Notes: generated by a model from the letters alone, not told the origin. A DNA stretch of 64,000 bases from Dictyoglomus turgidum DSM 6724 (GCF_000021645.1 NC_011661.1:156723-220722); one strand, 5' to 3'. Positions 51,373 through 61,084 are shown, counted from the stretch's first letter. A program made the numbers and translations.

Positions 51373-52815
51373 ATGAAGAAAGAATTCTGGTGGCTTAAAT
51401 ACCCTACTTTAATACTCTTAAAAGAAATTCAAAAGGTTAACAAAAATATGGACAAATCTATTGAAAACTTAAAAGATTATATTTATGAAATTTTGGTTCA
51501 AGAATTTAAAGAGCATAATTGTGAGGTAATCCTGTGGAAAAAAGAGCAAGATAAGAAAGTAAAAAACAATTATGCGATAATAATAAATCCAGTGTTTTTA
51601 GGAAAATTAGATTCTAAGATAGAAGAGGTATTAAAAAACAACAAGCTTCCTGAAGATAATGAAATCCTAAAAGAATCCCTTCCAGAAGTAAATCCTCCCT
51701 TTGCTATTAGTATTGGAAGGAAGGTATGCAAAAATTTAGAGATATACCCTGAACTTCATCCCAATTTTATTAATCTTGTATTTATTGAGGACAATATAAA
51801 TATCCATAGTCTATCTTCAAATACAAAAGTTCAACTTATAAGATTTCTCATGGCAAAATTAGGAGCTTTTAAAAATATTATTGTTCCATATAAAGGGGAA
51901 AATATATCTGAGAATAAAGTTATATTAGGAACCTTAGAGGGAGGACATCCATCCTTAAGGATAGAAGATCTGGCAAAAAGACTTATGGTTTTTGGATCTT
52001 GTAAAGAAGTAGGGGGTTATGAGGAAATAGATTGGGAAATAAAGGAAGATGTATGGAAAAAATCTAAAATTGTAAATAGCATGATAAATCTTGGTAAATT
52101 TCTGGGTGAAAAGAAATTACTTTCTGAACCTGTAGAAATAAGAAATTTAGTAAAAGATGAAAATCTTGCAAAACTCATCGTTAGGCTTGTGAATTATTCA
52201 AGACAAGCAGAAGGAGCCTTTATGGCTTTTGAGCCCGAAATAAAACCTCCTAAAGAGTTAAACTTCATGAATGGGATATTTATAGTCACCTGCTCTGGAA
52301 AATACGGTACAGTAAAAAGTAACTTATCCTATAAAGATTTAGCACCTATCATTCCCTTAAAAAACGGTAAGGTTGGAGTATTTAAAAAAGAAAAGGAAGA
52401 AACCATTGGTCCATCTGTAGAAGCAGAGGAATTTACTCTGCCCCTTTTGGAGATGAAAGAAAAACTTGATTACCTACCCATAATAGGAGTGGTTCATTTA
52501 CATAGAGGATATAAGATTTTAAATCCTTCCTCAAAATTTTTTTATATACCTATAGATATAAGAGAGTATCCTCCTGTGGGATGTGGTGTAGATCTCATGC
52601 AAGAAATGAGTAAGTATGCCATGAAAAAAGCAGTGGAAATCTGGGAAGAAAGAAAAAAATTACCTTATTTTGCCCTCTTTTATGTACCTAATCATGGAAC
52701 AAATATATTTATTTTTCCTAAGGACAACTTCAATATTTATGAAGATCCTTTTTACTACTTTAAAGAAAGTGTGGATTTAAAGGAACTCATTTTCACAGAT
52801 GTTCCTCAGGTGTAG
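51373..52815 (+). CDS. Unrecognised conserved-looking 480-residue protein
   Basis: I do not recognise this gene. It is a 480-residue soluble protein with no signal peptide or membrane segment and a good GGGAGG ribosome site. The codon use is the same as in its neighbours. Points that look like active-site motifs are LGTLEGGHPSLRIEDLAKRL near residue 185, VVHLHRGYKILNPSSK near 375, PVGCGVDLMQEMSKYAMKK near 400 and FYVPNHGTNIFIFP near 440: several His with neighbouring Gly in turn-like contexts. A metal-dependent hydrolase or peptidase is one guess. Transcription is divergent from icd; a long run of low complexity A/T follows its stop. Confidence 0.5.
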   Translation: MKKEFWWLKYPTLILLKEIQKVNKNMDKSIENLKDYIYEILVQEFKEHNCEVILWKKEQDKKVKNNYAIIINPVFLGKLDSKIEEVLKNNKLPEDNEILKESLPEVNPPFAISIGRKVCKNLEIYPELHPNFINLVFIEDNINIHSLSSNTKVQLIRFLMAKLGAFKNIIVPYKGENISENKVILGTLEGGHPSLRIEDLAKRLMVFGSCKEVGGYEEIDWEIKEDVWKKSKIVNSMINLGKFLGEKKLLSEPVEIRNLVKDENLAKLIVRLVNYSRQAEGAFMAFEPEIKPPKELNFMNGIFIVTCSGKYGTVKSNLSYKDLAPIIPLKNGKVGVFKKEKEETIGPSVEAEEFTLPLLEMKEKLDYLPIIGVVHLHRGYKILNPSSKFFYIPIDIREYPPVGCGVDLMQEMSKYAMKKAVEIWEERKKLPYFALFYVPNHGTNIFIFPKDNFNIYEDPFYYFKESVDLKELIFTDVPQV

Positions 52816-52885
52816 CCAATATTTTAATAATTTTTTGCATAAAGTTATTAAAAAATTTTAATAATTTCAAAATGAAATTACCCCC

Positions 52886-52914
52886 TTTACAAAATTGTTT
52901 CCTTATGATATTAT
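52886..52914 (+). promoter_or_regulatory. Promoter of the oligosaccharide-transport operon
   Basis: TTTACA (52886-52891), a 17-base spacer and TATTAT (52909-52914) place the transcription start near 52921, only about seven bases before the 5' stem-loop described next. Confidence 0.7.
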
Positions 52915-52927
52915 TTTTTACACGAAA

Positions 52928-52945
52928 GGACCTGGAGCATGGTCC
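52928..52945 (+). promoter_or_regulatory. 5' UTR stem-loop with a loop complementary to a 3' stem-loop
   Basis: GGACC pairs with GGTCC around the eight-base loop TGGAGCAT, at the very 5' end of the predicted message. The loop is fully complementary (seven Watson-Crick pairs and one G-U) to the loop of the hairpin at 54830-54848 after the same gene. Confidence 0.65.
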
Positions 52946-52980
52946 AGATATAAATTTACCCCAAAATAGGAGGTGTAAAA

Positions 52981-54810
52981 ATGAGGGGTAAAGTTTTAGG
53001 GGTGTTTTTAACAGTTTTACTTTTGACCCTTCTACTTGTACCTTCCACATTAGGTCAGGTTTCTTTACCACGTAATGAAACAGTTTATACCGTTGGAGCA
53101 CTTTGGTCTGCAACCACCTACAGTTTATATGCACCTTCTTCCACCTATGGTACTGAGCATTTCTTGTACATGCCACTTTTCATCTACAGCAATATGAAAG
53201 ATGGATGGCTACCAGTACTTGCCGAATCCTTCACAGCAGTGAATAAGAGAACACTAAGAGTAAAAATCAGAGATATTGCAAAATGGAGCGATGGTACTCC
53301 AATTACTGCTGATGATGTAGTGTTCACCTTCAACTGCACAAAAGAGGTAGGATTTGGACCTGGTAATGGATGGTGGGATTACATCCAAACAGTAAGAGCA
53401 GTAGACAATAAGACAGTAGAATTTGTAATGAGACCAGATGCACAAAACTATGCCTCTTTCTTAGGATATGCCTTCACTACAAGGATTGTTCCAAAACATG
53501 TTTATGAGCCTCTATTAAAGCAAGGCGTACAAGCAGTAAAAGATTTCCAGAACAATGATCCTGCAAAACAGGTAGTTTCTGGACCATATAAACTCTACTA
53601 CACAGATCCCAACATTGTAGTATATGGAAGAATTGATGATTGGTGGGGCAAAGCAGTATTTGGGCTTCCTGTTCCTAAATACATTGCTAATGTAATTTAT
53701 AGAGATAATGCTGTAGCAAACTTAGACTTTGAGAAAGGAAATGCTGACTGGGCAGGAGTCTTTATACCCGATGTAAGTTCCCTCTGGACTCAGAAGAAGC
53801 TCCCCATTGGAACTTGGTTCAAGAACAAACCATACTACATGCCAGATGGTCTTGATCTTCTCTACATCAGCTACTACAATCCATTACTCAAGGATCCTGC
53901 AGTGAGAAAAGCTATAGCTTATGCAATACCATATAAAGAGATGCTTGATAAAGCATACTTTGGCTATGGTAACCAAGCTCATCCATCAATGGTAATAGAC
54001 GACTTTGAAGCATACAGAGAATACATTGATCAAGCTTATGCAAAATATGTATGGGGTTCTCCCGATGGAAAACCTAAGACAGATCTTAAGAAAGCAAATG
54101 AAATACTTGACAAGGCTGGATATAAGAGAGGAAAAGATGGTATAAGAATCAGTCCAGATGGAAAGAGAATGGGTACTTTCACTATTCAAGTTCCAAATGG
54201 ATGGACCGACTGGATGATGATGTGTGAAATGATGGCAGCAAACATGAGAGAAATTGGGCTCGACGTAAAGACCGAATTCCCAGACTTCTCTGTATGGTGG
54301 ACCAGATGGACTCAAGGAACCTTTGACTTCATCCTTGGATGGTCTGCAGGCCCTGGTTTTGATCATCCATGGAACGTCTACAGATTAGTATTAGATCCAG
54401 CCCTTTACAAACCATTTGGTCAAGATCAGTATGGTAACTTTGAAAGATATAACAATCCAGAGGTTGGCAAACTCTTAGATAAGATTGCTGCAACCCTTGA
54501 TCCAAAGGTCAAGAAGACATTATTCTATCAATTACAAAGAATAATCTACAGAGATCTCCCAGCAATTCCACTCTTCTATGGAGCTCACTGGTATGAATAC
54601 AACGAAACTGTATGGACTGGATGGCCCAACGAAAGCAGACCATGGTGGTACCCAGCTGCTCCTTGGAGCAACATGGCACTACCAATACTCTTTGGCATAG
54701 CTCCAAAAGGACAAACACCTAAGGTGCCAGCTTGGGTAGAGTTCAAAGCAAAAGGCGGTCTCCTTATACCAACCAACGACGTCCTCAATGCATTAGCAAA
54801 GGCAAAATAA
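52981..54810 (+). CDS. Family 5 solute-binding protein (oligosaccharide/peptide)
   Basis: A 609-residue secreted binding protein of the OppA/DppA kind. The signal peptide ends near STLGQ at residue 26. Family features include DGWLPVLAESFTAVNKRTLRVKIRD, WSDGTPITADDVVFTF near residue 105 and the repeated helix-strand motifs to the end. It is the first gene of an Opp-type ABC operon that ends in a GH3 beta-glucosidase; in Thermotoga-like thermophiles this group often imports beta-glucan or xylo-oligosaccharides instead of peptides, so the substrate is probably a sugar. Hairpins before and after it have complementary loops, and a strong terminator lies between it and the permease. Confidence 0.88.
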   Translation: MRGKVLGVFLTVLLLTLLLVPSTLGQVSLPRNETVYTVGALWSATTYSLYAPSSTYGTEHFLYMPLFIYSNMKDGWLPVLAESFTAVNKRTLRVKIRDIAKWSDGTPITADDVVFTFNCTKEVGFGPGNGWWDYIQTVRAVDNKTVEFVMRPDAQNYASFLGYAFTTRIVPKHVYEPLLKQGVQAVKDFQNNDPAKQVVSGPYKLYYTDPNIVVYGRIDDWWGKAVFGLPVPKYIANVIYRDNAVANLDFEKGNADWAGVFIPDVSSLWTQKKLPIGTWFKNKPYYMPDGLDLLYISYYNPLLKDPAVRKAIAYAIPYKEMLDKAYFGYGNQAHPSMVIDDFEAYREYIDQAYAKYVWGSPDGKPKTDLKKANEILDKAGYKRGKDGIRISPDGKRMGTFTIQVPNGWTDWMMMCEMMAANMREIGLDVKTEFPDFSVWWTRWTQGTFDFILGWSAGPGFDHPWNVYRLVLDPALYKPFGQDQYGNFERYNNPEVGKLLDKIAATLDPKVKKTLFYQLQRIIYRDLPAIPLFYGAHWYEYNETVWTGWPNESRPWWYPAAPWSNMALPILFGIAPKGQTPKVPAWVEFKAKGGLLIPTNDVLNALAKAK

Positions 54811-54829
54811 ATTTAAAGGAGAACTTTAT

Positions 54830-54848
54830 GGGCCATGCTCTAAGGTCC
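54830..54848 (+). promoter_or_regulatory. 3' stem-loop, complementary to the 5' UTR stem-loop
   Basis: GGGCC pairs with GGTCC (one G-U pair) around ATGCTCTAA, 20 bases after the binding-protein stop codon. Its loop complements the TGGAGCAT loop of the hairpin at 52928-52945; taken whole, the two sequences are an 18-base imperfect inverted repeat flanking the gene. Confidence 0.6.
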
Positions 54849-54868
54849 TAACCGAGAATCAGAATATA

Positions 54869-54900
54869 AACCCCCCGGAAAAATCCGGGGGGTTATTTAG
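54869..54900 (+). terminator. Terminator-like hairpin between binding protein and permease
   Basis: AACCCCCCGGA and TCCGGGGGGTT form a perfect 11-bp stem with an AAAA loop, followed by ATTTAGTTA. It should cause strong but probably partial termination, allowing reduced read-through to the permeases, or may protect the binding-protein mRNA. Confidence 0.85.
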
Positions 54901-54938
54901 TTAAAATATAAAGCAAGATAAAGGAGGCTTAAGAGTAA

Positions 54939-55970
54939 ATGCCGAAAACAGCTATGAAACCTTTTTTAAAGTACATAGGACGAAGGCTCTTCTTCCTAAT
55001 ACTCACATACTTTGTGGCAATTACCATAATATTTATCTTGCCAAGAGCCATTCCAGGAAATCCATTAGCGGTTATCCTCCAGCGTATAGCAGTACAGGGA
55101 GCAAGTAATCCAGAGACCATGTCAAATGTACAAAAAACTATGATGGAAGAATTTGGTTTTAACAAACCCATTCATATTCAATATCTAAATTTTTTAGGAC
55201 GTCTTTTTAAGGGAGATCTAGGAACGTCTATTCACTATTATCCTAAAAAGTGTATTGATGTCTTAGCTCCCTTTATTCCATGGACCTTATTTTTATTAAT
55301 ACCCGCCACATTAACCGCTTGGATTATTGGGAATACCCTTGGTGCTATTGCTGGAAACAAGAGAGGAACCTGGATTGACAATATTGTGCTTAATTCTTCC
55401 CTTGTTATAAGTCAAATTCCTTATTACTGGTTAGGAATGCTCTTAATTTATACCCTTGCTGTTAAGCTAAAGATTTTCCCCAATCAAGGGGGATACTCTC
55501 AAGGACTAATACCAAATCTTTCTCTAACTTTTATCTTAGATGTGCTTTATCATTACATTCTCCCCTTTCTTTCCATAGTGATTGCAGCTATTGGGGGCTG
55601 GGCGATTGGAACAAGACTTTTGGTTATATACGAATTAGATGCGGATTATACGGTGTTTGCAGTAAATTTAGGAATGAGGGATAACACTGTATTCAAATAT
55701 GTCTTTAGAAATATATTACTACCTCAAATTACTGGTTTAGCTCTAAATTTAGGATCTGCTCTTGGTGGTGCCCTGATAACTGAACTTATTTTTAACTATC
55801 CCGGAACAGGATATATCCTTTTTAGAGCATTAAGTACCCTTGATTACACGTTAATTCAAGCGATTTTTGTAATCTTAATTGTAGCTATATACTTGGCTAA
55901 CTTTATTGTGGACTTTGTGTATGCCATTGTGGATCCAAGAATAAGATTAGGACAAGGAGAGGGAAGCTAA
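54939..55970 (+). CDS. Opp/Dpp-type ABC permease (DppB-like)
   Basis: A 343-residue permease with six membrane helices, the first at residues 13-35. The conserved lead RAIPGNPLAVILQRIA, the short helical periplasmic part and the EAA-type loop (VYELDADYTVFAVNLGMRDNTVFKYVF) match DppB/OppB. GGAGG lies before the ATG with about 12 bases between, a slightly long spacing. It is followed after one base by its DppC-like partner. Together they form the membrane channel of the oligosaccharide importer. Confidence 0.88.
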   Translation: MPKTAMKPFLKYIGRRLFFLILTYFVAITIIFILPRAIPGNPLAVILQRIAVQGASNPETMSNVQKTMMEEFGFNKPIHIQYLNFLGRLFKGDLGTSIHYYPKKCIDVLAPFIPWTLFLLIPATLTAWIIGNTLGAIAGNKRGTWIDNIVLNSSLVISQIPYYWLGMLLIYTLAVKLKIFPNQGGYSQGLIPNLSLTFILDVLYHYILPFLSIVIAAIGGWAIGTRLLVIYELDADYTVFAVNLGMRDNTVFKYVFRNILLPQITGLALNLGSALGGALITELIFNYPGTGYILFRALSTLDYTLIQAIFVILIVAIYLANFIVDFVYAIVDPRIRLGQGEGS

Positions 55971-55971
55971 A

Positions 55972-56814
55972 ATGTGGAAACAAATGATAAGACCATTATT
56001 TAAAAGTCCAAAATTTATTGTGGGAGCGACTATTTTCTTATTAATTGTTTTAATGGCTATATTAGGTCCAATTGTTTACCCAAAAGATCCAACATCCTTT
56101 GCAGGAATACCAGAACAACCTCCAAGTAAGCAGTACCCCTTAGGAACCGATACCTATGGTGGAGATCTATTAGCAAAGGTTCTAAATGGAACTAGATCAT
56201 CCCTATACATAGGATTTTTAGTAGCTATAATTTCTATGAGTATAGGACTTCTTGTAGGAACATTCTCTGCTATTAAAGGCGGTATTATTGATGATATTTT
56301 AATGGGTTTAACAAATATAGTTTTAACAATACCAAGTATTCTCCTTGCTATTTTAATTGCAAGTTATTTAAACATAAGAAGTTTAGAAGTTATTGCTGTC
56401 ATACTGGGAATACTCTCTTGGCCTTGGTTTGCAAGAGCCATACGTGCCCAACTTATGAGTTTAATAAATAGAGAGTATGTCTATCTCTCAAGACTTGCAG
56501 GGTATGGAGACTTTAGACTCGCAATAGAGGATTTGATTCCTGCAATTGCAACCTATACCTTTATGGCATTTATTCTCTTTATCAATGGTGGGATTTTGGG
56601 AGAAGCAGGATTAAGCCTTATTGGATTAGGTCCTACAAAGGGAGTAACCCTTGGTATAGTTCTCCAATGGGCTGTCCTAATGGAAGCAATAAGGAGAGGA
56701 CTTTGGTGGTGGTTTATCCCACCAGGAGTTATCATAGTTGCTCTCACTTCCTCTCTTCTAATCATTACCACAGCAATGGATGAAGTATTCAATCCAAAAC
56801 TGAGAGAGAGGTGA
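55972..56814 (+). CDS. Opp/Dpp-type ABC permease (DppC-like)
   Basis: A 280-residue permease with six predicted membrane helices. It has the DppC N-terminal signature PLGTDTYGGDLLAKVLNGTR near residue 57 and the EAA loop RLAGYGDFRLAIEDLIPAIATY. The short C terminus NPKLRER follows LTSSLLIITTAMDEV, as in other DppC proteins. It begins one base after the DppB-like gene and precedes the ATPases by seven bases. Confidence 0.9.
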   Translation: MWKQMIRPLFKSPKFIVGATIFLLIVLMAILGPIVYPKDPTSFAGIPEQPPSKQYPLGTDTYGGDLLAKVLNGTRSSLYIGFLVAIISMSIGLLVGTFSAIKGGIIDDILMGLTNIVLTIPSILLAILIASYLNIRSLEVIAVILGILSWPWFARAIRAQLMSLINREYVYLSRLAGYGDFRLAIEDLIPAIATYTFMAFILFINGGILGEAGLSLIGLGPTKGVTLGIVLQWAVLMEAIRRGLWWWFIPPGVIIVALTSSLLIITTAMDEVFNPKLRER

Positions 56815-56821
56815 TAAAAAT

Positions 56822-57817
56822 ATGAAAGGCACTTTAATAATCAATTTAGACAATGTAAAAGCCTATTATGCAAGAGGAGATACCTATGTAAAAGCGGTAG
56901 ATGGGGTCACATTAAACGTATATAAAGGGGAAGTGGTGGGCATTGTAGGGGAAAGTGGTTCTGGAAAATCCACCCTTTCTAATGTTATGATCATGAACAT
57001 AAAAAAACCATTAACTTTTATTGATGGAAAAGTCACCTTAAATGCAGGAGCAGATTTCTTAGAGCTAAACAAAATGCCAAGACAAGAACTTCAAAAAATC
57101 GTCTGGGGAAGAGAGACCTCCATAGTTCCCCAAGCTGCAATGAATGCCCTTATGCCAACTAAAAAGATAAGAGATTTTATATCGGACTTAGTTAAAGACC
57201 ATTTTGAAAGAGCCCTTAACGAGGAGGAGATTGTAGAAAGAGCAAAACAAAGATTTACCGATGTAGGAATAAGCCCTAATGACATATATAGATACCCCTT
57301 TGAGCTTTCGGGGGGAATGAGACAGAGAGCAGTAATAGCCATTGCAACATTACTAAACCCAAGACTTTTAATATGTGACGAGCCTACTTCAGCCTTAGAT
57401 GTGGCAAACCAAAAACTGGTTCTAAAAACATTGGAACAATTAAGAAAAAGAGAAATTGTAGAATCCATTGTCTTTATTACCCATGATATTGCCACGGTAA
57501 GACAGATTGCCACAAGAATGGTAGTTATGTATGCTGGAAAAATTGTTGAAAATAGCTCAGTAGATGATATCATAAAAGATCCATTACATCCCTACACAAA
57601 AGGATTACTACTTTCGGTAGTAACTCCTGAGCCTGAAGTAAAAAAACGTGGAATATCGTATATTCCTGGAACACCACCAGACCTTGCCAATCCTCCTCAT
57701 GGATGTAGATTCCATACCAGATGTCCATATAAGATGCCTATTTGTGAAGAGCAGGAACCTGCTCTTAAGAAGATAGATACCAATAGAGAAGTAGCATGTT
57801 TCTTATTTAATAAATGA
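56822..57817 (+). CDS. Opp/Dpp-type ABC ATPase (DppD-like) with Cys-rich C terminus
   Basis: A 331-residue ATP-hydrolysing subunit. Walker A is GIVGESGSGKSTLSNV near residue 40; the ABC signature is LSGGMRQRAVIAIATLL; Walker B LLICDEPTSALD and the switch His (FITHDIATV) follow. The C-terminal oligopeptide extension ends with a four-cysteine pattern, GCRFHTRCPYKMPICEEQ...VACFLF, a motif that in one DppD holds an iron-sulfur cluster (family knowledge). It is followed 12 bases later by the second ATPase, which lacks this extension. Confidence 0.92.
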   Translation: MKGTLIINLDNVKAYYARGDTYVKAVDGVTLNVYKGEVVGIVGESGSGKSTLSNVMIMNIKKPLTFIDGKVTLNAGADFLELNKMPRQELQKIVWGRETSIVPQAAMNALMPTKKIRDFISDLVKDHFERALNEEEIVERAKQRFTDVGISPNDIYRYPFELSGGMRQRAVIAIATLLNPRLLICDEPTSALDVANQKLVLKTLEQLRKREIVESIVFITHDIATVRQIATRMVVMYAGKIVENSSVDDIIKDPLHPYTKGLLLSVVTPEPEVKKRGISYIPGTPPDLANPPHGCRFHTRCPYKMPICEEQEPALKKIDTNREVACFLFNK

Positions 57818-57829
57818 GGTGAGAAAAAG

Positions 57830-58654
57830 ATGGCACTTTTAGAGGTCAAAAACTTAAACAAAATATATGAAGTTGGTTTATTTGTAAGAAGACAAATTCA
57901 CGCTGTAAAAAGTATAAACTTCTCTGTAGAAAGGGGAGAAATTGTATCCCTTGTAGGAGAAAGTGGTTCTGGAAAAACTACCACTGCTAAAATGATACTA
58001 AGACTTGAAAAACCAACATCAGGAGACATTATTGTAGAAGGTATAAACGTATGGAAAGACATAAAAACAGTAGAAGATAAGAAAAATTACTACAGAAAAG
58101 TACACGCAGTATTCCAAGATCCCTTTGCAAGTTATAATCAATTTTATCCCATTGATAGAATACTACACCAAGCTTTAAGACTTATAGACGTAGATCCTAA
58201 CAATCCAAAATCAAAAGAACTAATTGAAGAAGCCTTAATCCATGTAGGATTAGAACCTAAAAATATCCTTGGAAAATATCCCCATCAACTTTCCGGTGGA
58301 GAAAAACAGAGAATAATGATTGCAAGATGTTGGCTCTTAAAACCATCTCTAATCATAGCAGACGAGCCTGTATCTATGATAGATGCATCCACTCGTGGTG
58401 GTATAATAAAACTATTTGAAAATCTAAGAGATGAGACAGGAACTTCCATTATATTCATCACCCACGATATGGGACTTGCCTACTATATTTCAAACAGAAT
58501 ATTCATAATGTATAAAGGAGAAATTGTAGAAGAAGGAACTCCTGATGATATAATATCTAATCCTAAACACGATTACACAAAAAATCTCATTGGAAGTATT
58601 CCAACCCTCTACAAAAAATGGGAAGATATTGGAGAACTTGAAACAAGAGTATAA
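57830..58654 (+). CDS. Opp/Dpp-type ABC ATPase (DppF-like)
   Basis: A 274-residue second ATPase subunit. Walker A is SLVGESGSGKTTTAKMIL near residue 43, the signature loop YPHQLSGGEKQRIMIARC, Walker B SLIIADEPVSMIDAS and the H-loop FITHDMGLAYY. The chain ends at ELETRV, without the C-terminal oligo-peptide/Cys extension common in OppF, so only its DppD-like partner carries that domain. A strong terminator follows, then the GH3 gene. Confidence 0.92.
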   Translation: MALLEVKNLNKIYEVGLFVRRQIHAVKSINFSVERGEIVSLVGESGSGKTTTAKMILRLEKPTSGDIIVEGINVWKDIKTVEDKKNYYRKVHAVFQDPFASYNQFYPIDRILHQALRLIDVDPNNPKSKELIEEALIHVGLEPKNILGKYPHQLSGGEKQRIMIARCWLLKPSLIIADEPVSMIDASTRGGIIKLFENLRDETGTSIIFITHDMGLAYYISNRIFIMYKGEIVEEGTPDDIISNPKHDYTKNLIGSIPTLYKKWEDIGELETRV

Positions 58655-58669
58655 AATCTCTAAGAATTT

Positions 58670-58709
58670 AAAAAGGGGAGAGATCAATAAAAATTCTCTC
58701 CCCTTTTTA
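58670..58709 (+). terminator. Terminator after the DppF-like gene
   Basis: AAAAAGGGGAGAGA and TCTCTCCCCTTTTT form a stem of about 14 bp with an 11-base A/T loop, followed by ATTACAATT. It would end most transcripts before the GH3 gene, though some read-through is likely. Confidence 0.85.
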
Positions 58710-58738
58710 TTACAATTATTAGTTAAGGAGGTAAACTA

Positions 58739-60988
58739 ATGAGTGTGGATATAAAAAAGCTCATATCTCAAATGACCCTTGAGGAAAAGGCAAGCCTTTG
58801 TTCTGGGCTTGACTTTTGGCATACAAAACCCATTGAAAGACTTGGAATACCATCTATAAGAATGTCGGATGGTCCTCATGGACTTAGAAAAGAAGAAACC
58901 ATGTTTAGTAAGACTGTTCCTGCTACATGCTTCCCTACTGCTGTAACTATTGCAGCATCCTGGGATAAATCCCTTGCTGAGAAGATGGGAAAGGCTATTG
59001 GCGAAGAATGCCAGGCTGAAAATGTACAAATACTCCTTGGACCTGGAGTTAACATAAAAAGATCTCCCCTTTGTGGAAGAAACTTTGAATACTACTCTGA
59101 AGATCCACTCCTTGCAGGAGAACTTGCAGCCCATTTTATTAAGGGAGTACAAAGTGAGGGAGTAGGAACTTCTCTTAAACATTTTGCAGCAAACAACCAA
59201 GAACATAGAAGGCTTACTGTAAATGCCATCATTGACGAGAGAACCTTGAGAGAGATTTATCTTTCTGCCTTTGAGAGGGCAGTAAAAGAGGCAAAACCAT
59301 GGACCGTTATGTGCTCATACAATAGAGTAAATGGGACTTATGCATCAGAGAATGAATTTCTTCTCACAAAGGTATTGAAAGAAGAATGGGGATTTGAAGG
59401 ATTTGTAGTATCCGATTGGGGAGCAGTAAATGATAGGGTAATGGGACTTTCTGCAGGACTTGATCTTCAAATGCCTTATGATGGTGGATATGGAGACAAA
59501 AAGATCATTGAGGCAGTAAAAAGTGGAAAAATTCCTGAGGAGGTTCTTGATAGGGCTGTAGAAAGAATTCTTAGGATTGTATTCAAGGCAATAGAAAACA
59601 AAAAAGAAAATGCCACCTATGACAAGGAAACTCATCATAAAATTGCAAGAGAGATTGCAAGGGAATGTTTTGTGCTTCTCAAAAATGAAGGGGACATTCT
59701 TCCACTGAAAAAAGAAGGAAAGATTGCATTAATAGGAGCCTTTGCTAAGAACCCTCAAATACAAGGAGGAGGAAGTGCCCATGTAAATCCAACCATGGTA
59801 GATGATGCAGTAGAAGAGATAAGAAAGATGGTAGAAGGAAAGGCAGAGATTCTTTATGCCGATGGATATCATATAGAAAAGGATGAGGTAGATGAAAGAC
59901 TTATAGAGGAGGCAAAAGAGGTTGCAAAGGTAGCGGATGTGGTGGTAATTTTTGCAGGACTTCCCGAAAGATACGAATCGGAAGGCTTTGACAGGCCTCA
60001 CATGAAGATGCCTGAAAGCCACAATAGGCTAATAGAAGAAATCTCAAAGGTAAATGAAAATCTTGTGGTGGTACTTAGCAATGGAGCACCTATAGAGATG
60101 CCATGGTTAGAGAAGCCAAAGGCAATCCTTGAGACCTACAGAGGAGGACAAGCCTGGGGAGGAGCAGTTGCAGATGTTCTTTTTGGAGTAGTAAGTCCTT
60201 CTGGAAAGCTTCCAGAGACCTTTCCAAAGAAGCTAAGTGATAATCCGTCTTACTTATTCTTCCCAGGGGAGGATGACCGAGTAGAGTACAGGGAAGGGAT
60301 ATTTGTAGGATATAGGTATTATGATAAGAAGGAGATGGAAGTATTGTTTCCCTTTGGATATGGTCTTTCCTATACTACCTTTGAGTATTCAGACTTAAAG
60401 CTTGACAAGAAAGAGATGAGAGATGATGAAGTACTTAAGGTAAGTGTGAAGGTAAAGAATACGGGGAAGGTAAAAGGTAAAGAAGTAGTGCAGTTATATG
60501 TGAGGGATGTGGAAAGTAGCTATATAAGGCCTGAGAAGGAGCTAAAGGGATTTGAGAAGGTAGAGCTTGAGCCAGGAGAAGAAAAGGAAGTAGTGTTTTA
60601 TCTTGATAAGAGGGCTTTTGCCTTCTATAACATAGACATAAAGGATTGGTATGTGGAGGATGGAGATTTTGAGATATTAATTGGGAAGTCATCAAGGGAT
60701 ATTGTGCTAAGGGATAAAGTATTTGTTAAGTCTACCACAAAGATAAAGAGAACTTACCATATTAATTCTACTATTGGGGATATTATGAGGGACCCTATAG
60801 CATGGGAGAAGTTTAAGGATATACTACAGCAGTTTGCAAGTGCCTTTCCTGCCTTTTCATCGGAAGAAGCAATCATGAACTTTGCAGAGATGATGAAATA
60901 CATGCCTCTTCGAAGCCTTATTCACTTTGGTCAAGGAAAAATCACACCAGAAATAGTAGAAAACCTACTGAGAGAACTTAATAGCTAA
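58739..60988 (+). CDS. GH3 beta-glucosidase
   Basis: A 749-residue retaining exo-glycosidase, without a signal peptide, hence cytoplasmic. The catalytic TIM barrel (1-320) carries [22 protein letters not shown] and the nucleophile Asp226 in [13 protein letters not shown]; the second domain has [25 protein letters not shown] with the likely acid/base Glu nearby; a fibronectin-like domain begins near 560 ([19 protein letters not shown]). It would cleave beta-glucosides or xylosides brought in by the Opp-type transporter directly upstream. AAGGAGG lies eight bases before the ATG. The last about 60 residues form a small helical tail, a feature of some thermophilic members. Confidence 0.93.
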   Translation: MSVDIKKLISQMTLEEKASLCSGLDFWHTKPIERLGIPSIRMSDGPHGLRKEETMFSKTVPATCFPTAVTIAASWDKSLAEKMGKAIGEECQAENVQILLGPGVNIKRSPLCGRNFEYYSEDPLLAGELAAHFIKGVQSEGVGTSLKHFAANNQEHRRLTVNAIIDERTLREIYLSAFERAVKEAKPWTVMCSYNRVNGTYASENEFLLTKVLKEEWGFEGFVVSDWGAVNDRVMGLSAGLDLQMPYDGGYGDKKIIEAVKSGKIPEEVLDRAVERILRIVFKAIENKKENATYDKETHHKIAREIARECFVLLKNEGDILPLKKEGKIALIGAFAKNPQIQGGGSAHVNPTMVDDAVEEIRKMVEGKAEILYADGYHIEKDEVDERLIEEAKEVAKVADVVVIFAGLPERYESEGFDRPHMKMPESHNRLIEEISKVNENLVVVLSNGAPIEMPWLEKPKAILETYRGGQAWGGAVADVLFGVVSPSGKLPETFPKKLSDNPSYLFFPGEDDRVEYREGIFVGYRYYDKKEMEVLFPFGYGLSYTTFEYSDLKLDKKEMRDDEVLKVSVKVKNTGKVKGKEVVQLYVRDVESSYIRPEKELKGFEKVELEPGEEKEVVFYLDKRAFAFYNIDIKDWYVEDGDFEILIGKSSRDIVLRDKVFVKSTTKIKRTYHINSTIGDIMRDPIAWEKFKDILQQFASAFPAFSSEEAIMNFAEMMKYMPLRSLIHFGQGKITPEIVENLLRELNS

Positions 60989-61021
60989 AATTAAGCCTTA
61001 ATTTAAAATTGATATAATAAG

Positions 61022-61059
61022 GGAGGAGGAGTATTAAAAACTTCTCCTCCTTTTTTATT
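61022..61059 (+). terminator. Rho-independent terminator of the GH3 gene
   Basis: GGAGGAGGAGT and ACTTCTCCTCC form an 11-bp stem (one mismatch) with a seven-base loop, followed by TTTTTTATT. It ends the oligosaccharide locus. Confidence 0.85.
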
Positions 61060-61084
61060 AAATTTCCAAGTAGGGGGTATAAAA

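Noticed and set aside
52793-53176. A 127-codon minus-strand frame across the operon promoter
   Set aside because: It overlaps the promoter, leader and signal peptide of the binding protein and encodes no recognisable protein.
60240-60988. Slightly G-richer codon use in the last third of the GH3 gene
   Set aside because: The domain order is normal and the shift is mild; without a computed codon-use profile, transfer or recombination cannot be claimed.
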